Below are positions 24,625 to 37,285 of a DNA stretch of 64,000 nt, piece after piece. This DNA comes from Mytilus californianus (lineage: Eukaryota > Mollusca > Bivalvia > Mytilida > Mytilidae), in NCBI RefSeq assembly GCF_021869535.1, contig NW_026262581.1, positions 113,364,771 to 113,428,770 on the forward strand, written 5' to 3'. Within the stretch, counting starts at the first letter, position 1; every line of letters starts with the position of its first letter. The position numbers and the translations under genes were made by a program. The notes under the pieces are model-generated. The model saw only the letters and a list, made by a program, of their open reading frames with translations, searched no databases and was not told where the DNA came from.

Positions 24625-24915
24625 ATAAACAAAAGTAGGTTGTGCTGTTACACCACTGTACCATTTGGGGAGAGTTGAGCGCACACAAACATATTTAACC
24701 CTGCCACTTTCTTTATTTGCCTATCACGAGTCAGGAAATTTCAATACAGTTTTGAATTGTTTCTCATTTTTCATATCGGGGTCTTTTATATCTGACTATA
24801 CGGTATGAGAGTTTCTCATTATTGAAGGTCGTACGGTGACCTATAGTTGCTAATATCACGTCATTTGAGCTCTGATAAAAAGTTGTCTCAAAGCAATCCT
24901 ACCACATCTAAGTTT
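24625..24915 (+). mobile_element. Copy of retroelement A (3' region)
   Basis: In sense orientation: GTGCTGTTACACCACTGTAC, GGGGAGAGTTGAGCGCACAC, AACATATTTAACCCTGCCAC, TTATTGAAGGTCGTACGGTG, ACCTATAGTTGCTAATATCA and finally TACCACATCT. It is diverged and ends at the common 3' terminus. Confidence 0.85.
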
Positions 24916-25717
24916 AAAACTGCTATTTTTTTTCATATTAAACTATTCGACTCGTATTCTGCTTTTTACTTATCACGAAAAACACGACCGGTGCCAATAC
25001 TGATGCTGGGCTGAAACTGCTCACCTTAACTGATCATTTCAAACAAAGGTATACCCTAAAACCAATCCTTTCAAAAGTCTCATGTCAGAAATGTTTTGTA
25101 TGGTCGTCGAACAATCAACAATTAAAACTACTATTTAAGTCACAAGACTTGACAGTCATCCCAATAGATTTATTTTTGCTTGTTTAACATCCAGTAGGAA
25201 ATATTCCATGCATACTCAGGACAAATTAACAATTAGTACAACAGGGTAGATTCTGCAAGGTACATGTAGGTAGTGAAGTTCTTGACTATACCACTGGAAA
25301 ATAAGGGTATGTTAGACAAGGACAACAAAAATGTCTATGCAACAGGCCACCTATGGGCCTCTCAGAGATTTGTTTAAATTAAGGGTCCTTTAACGTTCTG
25401 TTTAATTCAGAGGTTTCTGAAATACTTCTTTTTTTATTTGAAAGAAAATTGTCTTATTCTCACCTCTTAATACACAACCTGGCACCTGGCAGCTAGTATT
25501 ATTATACCTCACAGATTAATCGAATGTATCTATTGGCTAATACAAGATCACGTTGTGTTAATTAATTCGGATATTTACATCCAAGTTGACAGGGCTGGTG
25601 AATAACCACGACAAATTGTACCGTTCGGTGATTAACCATATTATTTTCCGCCGGTGAGGCCAATTTCAATGCCAATATTTGTTTGGTATTATAAAACAGT
25701 TAATGTCCTATGAGTTG
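24916..25717. other. Non-coding stretch
   Basis: No gene or repeat recognised. Confidence 0.35.
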
Positions 25718-25766
25718 GGAGGTATCCAAAATTGTCAATTGTTGACAAGTTTGGATATCCCCCTCC
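25718..25766. repeat. Near-perfect hairpin
   Basis: Arms TATCCAAAATTGTCAA (25723-25738) and TTGACAAGTTTGGATA (25742-25757) pair at 14 of 16 positions around a 3-base loop. The stem may extend through GGGAGG and CCCCCTCC. It could be the centre of a small foldback element. Confidence 0.75.
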
Positions 25767-27789
25767 TCAGAGGGTCGTAAGTGTAAGTTAAAATATTTTG
25801 ATTGTTGTGGCTATAATTGTGTTGGTGGACTATTATCACCAAAAGTGATTTAGTAGCATTCTACTGTAATACTTTTGCAATGATTGGTTCACTTGGCAAT
25901 TACTTATTACAGGTCCTAATACAATGAACTTACAACTTCAGTATTAGATATCATTTTTATTACAAAGTGGAGAGTGGAGAGTACTCTCGAGTCTAGTTAA
26001 AACCTCCCACGTAGTTATATGCCAGAAATTTGTTTGGTGTCTGATGTTTGGTTGTCTTTAATTGAAACGTTTCCATATTTCAGGAGATTAAAAGCGTGTG
26101 CGAATTGTGAAAGGCGATGTGTCTAAATTCGATTGAATTTGTGCTGTTATTGTTGTTGTAACTATACTCATCCTTTTCTGTTATTCGTTTACTTTCAATT
26201 TTATACTTCATGCAGTGTTAATGCAGTTGACAAATGAGACAAATGTTCCTTTCCCTAATAGTGATGCCGGCTCTCTTATTATTAACATCCTTCTGATATA
26301 TCTAGTATAAAATCCCCAGTCGGTTCGATATGCATGTTTTGCATTGGGGTCTCGTATTTCCATAAACGTAAAACTTGTATTGCTAAAAACTTTTACAACA
26401 GGAATATAATATAGATCGCATTTGGTAGCGTTCACTACATTTAATCCCAGATTTGGAGATTTATTTTTGGAAGAATGACTCCACCTACAGGTATTATAAA
26501 AAAGCGGTAATTAACACCAAGTTGTTAAAACTTACGTCATTTATAAAACAAAAAATTTAAAGAACTGTCTTTCATTCTTTCTTTTTTACTGAATAGTTTT
26601 ATTGAGAAAGGTTATAATTATATACTGTTAAATTCAATCATTTTTTCTGTTTTTATATTAATGATATAAACATCAGTTCGCTAATTCGTAATTTGAACTA
26701 AACAGGAATGTTTCTTTCATGTTTATGCATTGAAATTCAGTACCAATACTCTGGCAATTGCACAAGATCGGTTCTTGCATTTCAAATGACTTTGCTATAT
26801 GAAATCTACTTCGAAATTTTGAGTGTAGAACGGCCATCATGGGATTCGGTGTTGGTGACAGATATTCAATAGCCTCTGGTTAATTTAGGCACAACTTTTT
26901 AAGACTCGGGACGATATAAGCTTGGTATATTGTAAGGACATTTGTCTATTCTTGGACACCGTACGTCAATCTCCAAATTTTATTTGTTTTTATTTGCAGT
27001 TGGGTTGCTGTCTTGGCGGTTTTTTTTTTATATAATCTCTTTTTTTTCATCGATAAAAAGTTTTTTTTCATGTATTTTTGATTCAGTTCACAAAACACGA
27101 AATAACAACGTTCGATACCACTGATGAAAGTCCCTTCTTTGAAGACAACATAATATCATTAGATTTATGTTTCAAAAATGTTGTCCTTGAGATGAAGTTA
27201 TTTTCATTAAATTTTTCAGACGTTAAATTACTGTTCATTATTCTGAACTCATTCGTTTCATGTAGTTCGGTTCTTATTCTTGATTAATAATATAGTTATC
27301 CTTTGTTGATGAAGCATTATTGTTTATTTTATTTATTTTTTTGGAATGATAGACTTTTGAATATCATTTTCCCTGACAAGATGTCTAAAAGAATCATTTG
27401 AAAAGTAAGAAATAATTTAATTATAAGACAGGTTAACCAAAGCATTATCGATTGAATGACAATAAGTTTAATGACCGATTTTATGAGCAAGAGCTGTAAA
27501 TGATAGAGAGAAAAAGCAAGAATAATGCATAATGAAAGATCAGTGGTTACTTACAATGGATGTTGTATGTCTGGTCTGTTTGTTTTGGATATATACTGTA
27601 AAAAAAGGAATCCCACATTGTTTTTTCAAAATTGTTTTCTGTGTACTCTAAAAAGATTTTTTTCAGTAATCTTTTGAAATATTGAGCTTGACTTTCACAC
27701 ACGAATGTCACACACTCAGGATACTAAACAAAGATTTGAAAAAAAACCGGTCACATACGATAAATTTTGTCAAATTCCGGTTAAAAGTC
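25767..27789. other. Non-coding stretch
   Basis: Nothing recognised. Open frames at 26208-26435 (-), 26942-27124 (+) and 27078-27287 (+) are short, overlap, and carry no motif. Confidence 0.4.
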
Positions 27790-28290
27790 AGTATCTCTCG
27801 AGACCACAATGTGAACATTGATATGCATCTCCTTGACACGAATAGAGTAACATTTGGTATTCTGACTTGTGGTATCCTTTGTCGTTTATAATGGAGTAAC
27901 ATTTGGTATTCTGACTTGTGGTATCCTTTGTCGTTTATAATGGAGTAACATTTGGTATTCTGACTTGTGGTATCCTTTGTCGTTTATAATGGAGTAACAT
28001 TTGGTATTCTGACTTGTGGTATCCTTTGTCGTTTATAATGGAGTAACATTTGGTATTCTGACTTGTGGTATCCTTTGTCGTTTATAATGCAACGCTTAAC
28101 CGAGTTGGTTCAGTGATTGAGGAGGGGGTTGGAATTGGTGGAAGTTTGCACCGAGATGTTCTCTGGGGGTTAAATCCGGCGACTTTGAGGGCCATGCCAA
28201 TTCATTAATGTTTTTCTGAAACATCTCTCTCTGTCGATCAAATACATTAAGCATATGTGGCCGCAAATATTATCTCTATCGAGTTGCGTC
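27790..28290 (-). pseudogene. Tc1/mariner transposase fossil (C-terminal part)
   Basis: On the minus strand, three stretches match the C-terminal catalytic region of Tc1/mariner transposases in the correct order. DRDNICGH (28285-28260) corresponds to the DNARPH segment around the second catalytic Asp. After a frame change, LAWPSKSPDLTPREHLG (near 28210-28155) corresponds to WPxxSPDLNPIEHLW with the third acidic residue. PPQSLNQLG follows before a stop. Beyond the 49-bp array, IPQVRI and SRRC (27875-27795) match the IPQxxI...SMxRRC tail. The first catalytic region is not recognisable, although an unrelated-looking open frame (28329-28526) lies upstream. Stops and shifts make it dead. No flanking inverted repeats were found. 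Confidence 0.68.
27845..28089 (-). repeat. Five identical 49-bp tandem copies
   Basis: Units at 27845, 27894, 27943, 27992 and 28041, each 49 bp, with no difference among the five as printed. The plus unit starts GAGTAACATTTGGTATTCTG and ends TTTGTCGTTTATAATG. On the minus strand each encodes a piece of the transposase tail (HYKRQRIPQVRIPNVT), so the array is an expansion inside the Tc1/mariner fossil. 49 is not a multiple of 3, so successive copies change frame. Confidence 0.97.
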
Positions 28291-30366
28291 GTTGTTTGTT
28301 TTGGACACGCACTAAGTTTGTTCTGCGGTTATAGAATATTTCTGGCCACGTCATGACGCTCGGGTTCGTCCATTACATCTTTAGAGAAGAAAATGTGACG
28401 CATATATAGCCGAACAAAATTCGGCGCCCGATTCACAAAGTCCAGACCCACTTTTTTTGCATGGTAACTGCAACCTTCATTTTCAAAGTCTAGAAAAATA
28501 AACTTGGCGAGTAGCCAACTTTTCATTTTTTGAAATAGATTTATTTTTTATGTACATTCGAACAAATAAACCGAATAGCACCTTTACTTGTTATTTTGAT
28601 TAATACAATTTATTGTAAGTCTGTCTGCTTTATCTTTATATCGCTTTTAGGGACTGTGAAACATAACTTTGTGGGTTTATTCCAGGACACGACCCCTGTA
28701 TAAGATAGAACACTGGTATAGAATTACGCAAACAAAATTGGTAAATCATAGTGGGTGCAGAAAATTGTTGATTATTCCCAAGTATTTTTAACATAAAATT
28801 AAAACCCCTTACAAATGTCGTCATTTCGATTGAATTAACTAAAGATTTAGTTAAAGGAGTTAACAGATAATAATCAATCAGTGTTGCTCTTCCGATTGAT
28901 GTAATTAATACATCACGGAACTTGTCGTTAATAACAAGTACTCTTCAAACAACCTAACGAGTCATTCTTTGTCGGTGTGCTGGCTCTTCAATTTCTAGGT
29001 ATTTGCTTCAGGCAAGTCTACTGTCATAAAATTACGCGTATCAATGCAATTGGATTACTTTTAAAGCATCTAAAAAATAACATAAGAATGCTCTGACACA
29101 ATTATCAGTAGAACACTTGTTAATAAACGAAAGCTCACCAGTGTACAATTTTTGAGTGGGAGTATAGAAATGTTTATCATAATCGCACACTGCGTAATAG
29201 TTGTGAAGATTTCAATAGAATACTTAAATTGAAACACGTATATGGATTGTATTGACAGTTAAAAAAATGACGAGTTCTAAATTATCGTAAGAATAATGGA
29301 TGGAAGGGTGTTTTTGCGTTTAATGTCCAGTGACAAATATTACATGCATATCAGTTATGATATGATTATGAACCCTATTTTGTACAAGTCCGACACGCTG
29401 AGTCGGATTTTTAACGTACTAGTTGCCATGGCTATGTAGGTTTGTTATCACAAGGTAAAAAAAAATCACTGTAAGACATTTCACCTTTAACAAAGGAATT
29501 ATTCTGACTCCTAGGCGACCAGTCTTTGCTCTCAATCCTAAATGTCGTGAGCTTAGCGGAGAAGCAGCAAACATCAATTTAGCTACCACGAAACCAACCT
29601 GGCGGTTTGTTTGAATGATATTTTGTGTAAAGTCATCCCACATTTTGAAAATCTGTTCGAATACTTGTGTGTGTCTGTTCTAAAGCGTGAGGATCAGTTT
29701 AATCTTTCCTTTTTGGAAGTTATGCCATTACCTTTGTTCAAGTACACGCAAGTGAGGATGAAATGAAATGAAAGATATCATTTAAATGAAATACAAGGAA
29801 GTATAACTTTTCTACTTAGCATATTTAATATTTATACTTGAGTGAGTAAATTAAAAATCGATGTACTCATGTTGTGGTAATGACAAACAAGAGAACATAG
29901 ATAGAAAACACTTATTGTTAAGTAAAGTAACGGATTTCTAGTACATTTAAGTCTCATTATTTAGTGGCTTGTTTTTATTACTTTTGATATGATATAACAT
30001 TTTATAGAAAATTTGTTAGTTTGGGAAAACACACTCACATTGAGTCATAAAGGTATATACAGTACTTAGTAATGTTGAAATATATAGATTAGGTAACTTG
30101 TTTATGCTGCATTTGGTATATTATACGCTTCAAACAACTTCCTAATTCATTGAGACGTGTTTATTATCCCTCCCCTTTTTCCTATATTTATCACAGTACT
30201 GATTATATTTATACCATACGCTTGCTTGTTAAAAGTATTTTTGCATATCCATAACAAACTGATAGAGATACTAATTTTATAAGTAATGTGTTTCCAAGGA
30301 GATGTCTTGTAGCAATATTAATTATTTTCAACCATTGGTTTATATTTGACTGAATACAGTTCTGTA
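28291..30366. other. Mostly non-coding stretch
   Basis: A minus open frame at 28329-28526 may belong to the neighbouring transposon remnant but is not assigned. A short hairpin TCCGAC-acgctga-GTCGGA lies at about 29389-29407. The minus frame at 29419-29643 vaguely recalls translated mollusc repeat sequence but is too weak to call. Confidence 0.35.
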
Positions 30367-30413
30367 TAAAAATAAGGAGGTGTGGTATTATTGCTAATGA
30401 GACAACTATCAAA
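30367..30413 (-). mobile_element. Very short copy of retroelement A (3' end)
   Basis: AAAAATAAGGAGGTGTGGTA followed by TTATTGCTAATGAGACAACT: about 45 bp of the common 3' terminus, severely truncated. Confidence 0.8.
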
Positions 30414-31789
30414 CCGTGTTTTCTTTTTTAATGGTCGACTTATCGCAATAACAAATATATCTTACACGTGGTTCAGTGTTGAGATGCTTGTGTATTTTAT
30501 ATCCATTAGGAAAGCCAGATTGACTATTATCACAGTACATACAAGTAAACTTTTCAATCTATTTACATATTGTCACAGTCACGATCATACGTTCTGTATA
30601 CGAGTTTTTAATAGTTTGCGTCAAAGTTTAAATTTAGATTTACGAATGAACATACCAAAATAAGTGACGTCAGACTTAATAGTATTTTTTAGTCATTTAA
30701 ACTTTTAACTTACAACACGAAAAAGTCAAAGGTTTAAAACGATGTCAGTCAATATTCACAAATACAAATCGCTTTTTGTCCTGTTTAACTAATTTTAGTT
30801 TAACGAACTGAACGTATGCACACCAGAAAAAATAGACCAGATGATAGTGTACTTGTAGAATATTGAAAGGTAAGACCGATATCTTAATGTTCATATTCTA
30901 AAAAACAGAAAACATAACTTGTTAAAGGAATTAAACACATTATTTTGGAGATGAATTCTATTTCTAACTTTGTAAAAAGTTATTGTATGAATCTTTAATG
31001 AAGACCTTTATGATATCTATATAACACCGTATCACACCCTATCAAATCAAAAACTCTTATGATATATGATTGCTTGGTTGGAATTAAGATTTTGTTTCTC
31101 AAGACTTATATCGTATCAAAGTATATCCTATAATTTTTGTGCTAAAATAGTGTGGAATTGGAGACCCGAGTTTACGCTCAAATATTATATGATTATTTAT
31201 CTGGTATTACAACTTGAGCAAAGCCCTGGGACAGAAATGTACATGTTGGATAAATATGGAAGCCCTTGTGTTATATGAGTTTCTGGAATACAACATACAG
31301 TTACTGAATACGATGTGATAGTTGTAGAAAAAATATCATAAATATTTTTCTCTTGGGGAACTGGGGACAAGTGCATTAATACTAAAAGATGTGTCACTGT
31401 AGTAAAATAGTTTGAAATCAGAAACCAAATTGCACGATTACCTAGTTTAGAGTCTTCTGTATATATTGCGTAGTAAGAATGCTTTCTATGCATCATAAAT
31501 AGTTTTTTAGAAATTAATACCATATCGATACTCATATTAAATATCTCTCATCGTGATAAAATGTGTTTGTAATTTAGTTATTATTTACATCATGACTACA
31601 GGGGAAGGAAGCTATTGTATCTATTTTGCGTTCTGAAATATGATAAGAGAATTGTCAAAAACTTGTCAAATGCATGTTTTACGTAATAATTTTTGGGCAA
31701 GAAGTAACGGTTTTTGTTAGTGAACAATCATAGAACTGTATTCCACTTGTGTACAAGTACATCATGTATCAATGTATGCATCATTTATA
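30414..31789. other. Non-coding stretch
   Basis: The longest open frame here (31197-31535, minus, 112 codons, ATG start) has no recognised domain and no splice or promoter context that I can defend. I leave it unannotated. The sequence ends at the TA target of the Tc1-like element. Confidence 0.4.
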
Positions 31790-31791
31790 TA

Positions 31792-33427
31792 CAGTCCGCC
31801 AAAAGTTAAGCACCACCTGAATATAACTGGCAATATTTTTTTAACTATTGCGAAATAAATATTTATGTTTGGTGTTATGAATTGCCTTTAACATACACAA
31901 AGAAAATTCATTACGACCAAAAAGATTGAACTCCGATAAACCCGCCAAGCAACTTTTTATTAAAGGTCATCTGCACTTTTACCAATACACTGTTTCGAAA
32001 CCTTTAAATTATCTTCCTACTGTCCCGCGTACAGGTAAAAATTGACCTTCATCAAGTCATTGTGTAATATGGCTAGGCGTAAGTCATCTGTGGCTGAACG
32101 TTGGCAAGCGATTGGCAGGTCAAATGCCGGTAGGAGCACTAGCAGCATAGGTAACCATTTCAATGTTAATCACACCGTCATTGTCAGACTTTTACAACGT
32201 CATGTTGACACAGGAACTGTAAATGATAGCCCAAGGTCCGGAAGACCCCGTTTAACTACCCGTCGTGATGACAGACTGCTTATTCGTCGTGCTAAAGCCA
32301 ACCCATTCACTCCTGCCCCGCAGCATACACACCACTGGCCTCCATGTGGTCGTGTTAGTGTTCGAACATTGGTCCGTCGACTTCATAGAGACAATCTAAG
32401 AGCATGTCGTGTTGTCAAGAGACCTACCCTATTCGCCAGGCACCGTTTAATCAGGTTCCAATGGGCTAATGACCATCGACGCCGGAACATGAAAAACTGG
32501 CAAAAAATGCATTGGTCAGATGAGAGTCGGTTTCTGTTACGATCAGTAGAAGCCAGAATACGAGTTTGGCTGGTAAATAAAACTTCCTATGACCAAAACA
32601 ACATTTGCCCAACGACTGCATTCGGTGCTGGTGGTGTTACAGTATGGGGTTGCTTCTCATACCGTTGTAAGCTGGGTGTGCATATTCTGCAGGGTATCAT
32701 GAACGGACATACATACAGGGATTTGGTGCTTAGAAACATTGTAGTCTCTCATTTTGATAATCACCCACTTGCGTCAAGACCCTTGTACATGGACGATTAC
32801 GCTAGACCACACAGGGCATGGATTGTAACCAAGTACAAAGAGCAAGAAGCCATTGACACTATCTTTTGGCCTTCCGTGTCTCCAGACGAACCCTATCGAA
32901 CATGTCTGGGATGCCATTGGCAGAAATCTCAATCGCAGAGATTCACCTTTGAAAAATCTTGGCGATTTAAGAGTGTCAGTTGTTGATGAATGGAATAAAT
33001 GTCCTCAACTAAAGTTCAGAAGGCTTGTACAGAGTATGAGACGCCGTGTTATGGAACTGTACCGGAAGAGAGGTGGTTACACATCCTATTGACTCAAATG
33101 TTGACATAAAATTTGCCGAACATACCAAAGCTTATTTTTGAAGAATTTTAAGGATATTGGGTGATTAATTGTTGTAAAAAAATAAAATCACAGTGAAACT
33201 TAAATTCCATTTCTGATTTGTGTAATTTGCAATTTTTCTAAGAATGCAAAATTTAAATGCATAGAACCTGCATAAGTGACCAAACTTTAGTTTATGCTTT
33301 GTTTATGTTATATGCTAACAAAATTGCTATATGAATGTTATCTCTTTTTCGAGGAATAACTGATTTTTTAAAATGAAAAAAAATTCGATGCAATAAAAAT
33401 AGGTGGTGCTTAACTTTTGGCGGACTG
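31792..33427 (+). mobile_element. Tc1-like DNA transposon, complete with both ends
   Basis: A 1636-bp element with perfect 27-bp terminal inverted repeats (31792-31818 and 33401-33427) beginning CAGTCCGCCAAAAGTTAAGC. It is flanked by TA at 31790-31791 and 33428-33429, the standard Tc1/mariner target duplication. One transposase frame on the plus strand fills most of the interior. Identical ends and a nearly intact frame suggest a young insertion. The C+G content of the coding part is visibly higher than that of the surrounding DNA. I noticed no second copy in the window. Confidence 0.96.
32069..33092 (+). pseudogene. Tc1-like transposase with one frameshift
   Basis: Cut-and-paste transposase that binds the element's ends and catalyses excision and insertion in the nucleus. 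I chose the ATG at 32069; the frame upstream has only a TTG. Residues about 12-60 form the paired-type helix-turn-helix region, followed by SGRPR, the AT-hook-like linker. The catalytic core shows WSDESRF (first Asp, residue 151), GGVTVWG, and MDDYARPH (second Asp, residue 243, with Y where N is usual). At 32888, right after SPD (residue 273), two bases are missing. The downstream frame then carries NPIEHVWD with the catalytic Glu and ends RKRGGYTSY at 33092. Allowing for the lost codon, spacing is DD34E and length about 341 residues, normal for the family. The break separates the catalytic Glu from the rest, so this copy is probably inactive unless the gap is a sequencing error. Confidence 0.95.
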
Positions 33428-33589
33428 TATATATATAAACAAAATAGCCTTGACATCGAATTTGTGATAATTTACCACAACTTTATATAACTATAGATGC
33501 TTTAATCTATTTTATCAACCATTCAATGTTTTTATTCTTCTTATAGTCATTATACCAAGCGACACCAAGATTCAATCCTTTAAGCTCGA

Positions 33590-33647
33590 TTTGCTCGTAA
33601 AAAATCGTTTATGATAAGTTTGCTCGCCTAAAATCGTTAATGATAGG
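33590..33647 (+). repeat. 29-bp tandem duplication
   Basis: TTTGCTCGTAAAAAATCG...ATGATAAG followed by TTTGCTCGCCTAAAATCG...ATGATAGG, period 29. Confidence 0.85.
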
Positions 33648-33732
33648 TTTGAAATGATTAAATATTATACTCGACAATCATAGTGACATGACATTAAATT
33701 GTTTTTATATGATTTATATAGAAATAACATTA

Positions 33733-33850
33733 ATAGTACCAATTTATCTGCACCAGATGCGCATTTCGACAATAAATGTCTCATCAGTGATGCTCGAGGC
33801 CAAAATATTTGAAAATCCAAAACTTATTTAAATTGGCCATTAAGCACTCA
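33733..33850 (+). repeat. R4 dispersed repeat copy
   Basis: The cleanest R4 copy: GCACCAGATGCGCATTTCGA, AATAAATGTCTCATCAGTGA, TGCTCGAGGCCAAAATATTT and GAAAATCCAAAACTTATT. Confidence 0.9.
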
Positions 33851-36507
33851 TATTCTGGTTTGTTATTGTACCGAAAGCAGAGTACAAAAAGTCAAATATA
33901 GTCGCCGCGATATATAGGCCTTTTTGTGGTGATGCGGCGACAAGCAAACACAAATCAATCAATCATTATCATTTTGATAAACGGGGCATATAAATATGTT
34001 CGACCATGAAAAAAAAACTCTTTATATGTTTCAGTCAAAATAATAAGGATATTAAATCATGAATTGAAAAATCTCAAAAATTTCGAATATTGACTGTTAT
34101 AAATAATAAAGACTTATTACAATATAACAATATACCCGCTTTCAACTTCTTTTGAGAACTATGTGATCAGATGATGAGTGTATTACAGTATGTTACATAT
34201 ACGGTTATTTTTGTAATACGGCATGTTTTTCGCACAATTTAAAACGTAAAAAAGTTTAAATGAATGAAAAGGTTTGTCCTAGATCTTTAATTTGTTGGTA
34301 AACATAACAGAAGTGCCGTGACGGCAGAAAAATAATTTATTTACAGGTCATTAAATAGTAATACCTGATATTTACTAATAGGTCTATTTACGAATCATTA
34401 GAGATGACAAGTGTAAAGGTCTCAACAATAACTCTATCACTCGACAACGTGTTATCTGAAAGCAGTTCGCTTAAAAAACATGTACAAAAAGTATAAACGT
34501 AAAATATCGTAGCACTATGAGCGCGGCGTGGATAGTTTTCTCACTAAAAAACCTCTCTTTCTTCCAAAACAAAAATTACTTTATGTCATAACTCATTGGC
34601 CATTTGAATTTGCTTCAGCAAATCATTTGAGTTTTCGGAACATTTCCTTTGAGAAATGTAGTTATTAGGGTTGTTAAATGTATGTCCTATCTTTAAGTGC
34701 AAATACATACATGTATTTCAACTTGATAAAATCAGATCTTTCCCATTGCTCTGTTAGATTTGTTTTTCACTAGTTAATCTAAAACGCACAAAGAATTCAT
34801 TTTCTTCAGATGGATTTTGTGCAATAATGTATGCATCTAGTGAACACGACCGGCTAAGGCAATGCTTTATTGAACGTGTATGTAATATTCTATATATTTA
34901 ACATCATCATTTGAATAAAAGCAGGAGATGTTTCCTCTTAATGATTTCTGTATTGCCTGTAGAGAAAGGAAGTTGTTCTTTTAAAAGGTTTCGGTAGATT
35001 CTAGTACTTTTAAAATTCTCGTTGAAATTATTTCGAAACCTCCTAGGTAAATAATTCAAAACTACAGGACTTCAATTATATATATTCATAGAAGTTATAG
35101 TCCATAACGAGTTATAATTATTTTCGGATGATTCGATGTATCTTCATATCATGTGACATCTCATTTACAATAGTACTCACAAATAATATGGAAGATAATA
35201 CATTAATAAGTGATAATGCTATAGTGGAGGAAAGGTTTTTAGATTGCAGAATAAATGGCCAGGTTAGTTGTTATAATTAACTTTTTATGCAAACAAGCTT
35301 CGTGCTTCATGTGTATTCTTTGGGGGTGTCTTATTATGTTAAGAAGATTTACACAAACCGATGTTATCGTATTTTTTCTAAGAAAATAACAACAGCAAAG
35401 AAACGCCTACCAAATAAACAACTTTTCCTGCACCCAAAACAGAATACTAAAACATTCGGGTTTGAAAACCTTGTTATGGACTGTTTAAGTCCGGTATCTA
35501 AGCATATACTTCAAACTTTTGTTCTGATATTTAAGCAAAACTTTTTAAAGAAACAAAAAAAAAAATTGACACGATTTAACTATTTCTTGCGATATGGATA
35601 AGCTAAGTCTTGTTCTTTAATTTTGTTTCTTATGTATAGAGAATACCAATTATTTATTTTGAAATGTATGCCTTCTTTTTGGGACAATCGCGTTCAAATT
35701 TTTTCTTCAATTTTAAGGTTTATAAAATCAATTTTAAGGTTTATAAAATTTCTACCTTTATAATTTTTAATTCAACTGTATATATATATGATTCGGGTAA
35801 AACTAATAATGTAGTAAAGTCCAGTTTGTCACTTGAAGGCACAGTTAAACTATCTTTAATCTAGTATAATATCAATTTGTTTTTATTTTTCACCTTTGAC
35901 TGACCCAGTTTATAACAAATCCATTCAAGGGAAAATGATTTTTAAAACTATTACCATGCCGAACTTAGTTCATCTGTACGATTCTTCTTAGGCGCCTGGG
36001 AAAGGAAAACCCCTTTTCTTTTCCGATTTTTTTTTTGTGTTTTAGAGATTTTATTAAATTATCAATCTTTAATATTTCAACTTATTTTCCCTGATTTTAT
36101 GTGTTCTTCCTGTTATCAATAAAATCTTACAATAACTGTAGTTTATACATGCTACCCTTATTTTGAAGTATTTTTACAAATGAAAGAGGCATAGAGTCCA
36201 CAGAATACAAATGTAAAAGATGTATGTCCTCAGTCCCCCGAAGTTGTTTCACTATCAGAGTCAAAATTCGAAAGTCATTGAGCCAATTGGAATTCAAAAA
36301 TAAAAAGAGCCTATGTTATAAATAAAGTAAAGAATTTTCAACAATTATACGGATTTTGTGTTATTAATATTTGCTGTTACAAAATTTTGGAAATTACTTT
36401 AAATTAAGGAATATATCTCCCCCACGCAAAGCTCTAATTTCTTGCCCGAATTTTGCTAGACTTTTTTCTCCTTTTTGGTTCATAAGCTCTTAATTTTTTT
36501 AATAAGC
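33851..36507. other. Non-coding stretch
   Basis: The open frame at 35287-35601 (104 codons) is lysine-rich from A-runs and matches nothing known. A 20-bp direct duplication, TTTTAAGGTTTATAAAAT, lies near 35713-35750. No gene is supported. Confidence 0.4.
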
Positions 36508-36600
36508 TTTGGATTTTCAAATATTTTGGCCTTGACCATCACTGAAGAGACATTTGTTTTCGAAATGCGCATCTGGCGCAGAAAAATTGGTACAGTTAAT
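36508..36600 (-). repeat. R4 dispersed repeat copy, inverted
   Basis: GGATTTTCAAATATTTTGGC, CACTGAAGAGACATTTGTTT and CGAAATGCGCATCTGGCGCA are the reverse complement of the R4 blocks. Confidence 0.87.
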
Positions 36601-37285
36601 TTTATTAAACATATATCCATAAAATCTTTACACAGACATTGCGCGCGATATTGGCACACGTGAGCGTTATATATCGTTCTCAATAAAAAAAGAGAAGGAT
36701 TTTGACGTTGTAGCGCTACATGCTTCGCTGTTGAAGAAAATGTTGTTGCAAATTTGCAAATTTTTATACTTTTTTACAACTTTGCATCGAATGACACCTT
36801 TACGAAAAATGAATTCATTTGCGTATTGTAAAGATAATGCACAGTTTGTATGTATTGTAGATGACACGATCCTACATTATTAGCAGGTGGCAGATCCTAC
36901 TGTTACTTTTCCGCTATACATAACTAATTTAATCCAATTTTAGATAGCGTACCTAATTATTACTATAATAAAGGCGTTCAGTATGGTAAAGTCCCTGTAA
37001 CTCTTAAGCAGGTGATAATTTATACTTGTTATAGAAACCCATTTTATCCAACATAATCTAAATTGAGATATCACAGTTACTATTGCTGGAATAAAAATTG
37101 GCATCGACCTGGGAGTAGTATATTTATTCTAGCCAGACCATTAATGGTTGTATCGATTTATCCTTCCAGGTGTCGGATGTACGCCATGTCTAACTAAAGT
37201 TTATTTTCTCCCACTATAACTACATTAGACTATTTATATTTTTCTTGCAATATAATTCCAGAGGATGATTTTTAACTCCCACCGT
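36601..37285. other. Upstream region of the Di-Ras locus
   Basis: No repeat or gene recognised. This is non-coding sequence leading to the promoter-like cluster at 37286. Confidence 0.35.

Noticed and set aside
28090..28200. tRNA-like or SINE-like boxes (GGTTCAGTGATTG, GGGTTAAATCC)
   Set aside because: The spacing of about 60 bp is too long for tRNA boxes, and the minus strand here reads as a Tc1/mariner transposase tail, which explains the sequence.
29389..29407. Short hairpin TCCGAC-acgctga-GTCGGA followed by T's, resembling a bacterial terminator
   Set aside because: The window is animal nuclear DNA, and a single 6-bp stem is expected by chance.
29419..29643. Possible repeat-derived peptide (SSRHLGLRAKTGRLGVRI)
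   Set aside because: It faintly recalls translated mollusc repeats but I cannot align it to anything in the window, and memory alone is not enough.
31197..31535. 112-codon minus-strand open frame next to the Tc1 element
   Set aside because: No recognised domain, ordinary local composition, and no promoter or splice evidence. Frames of this size occur by chance in 64 kb.
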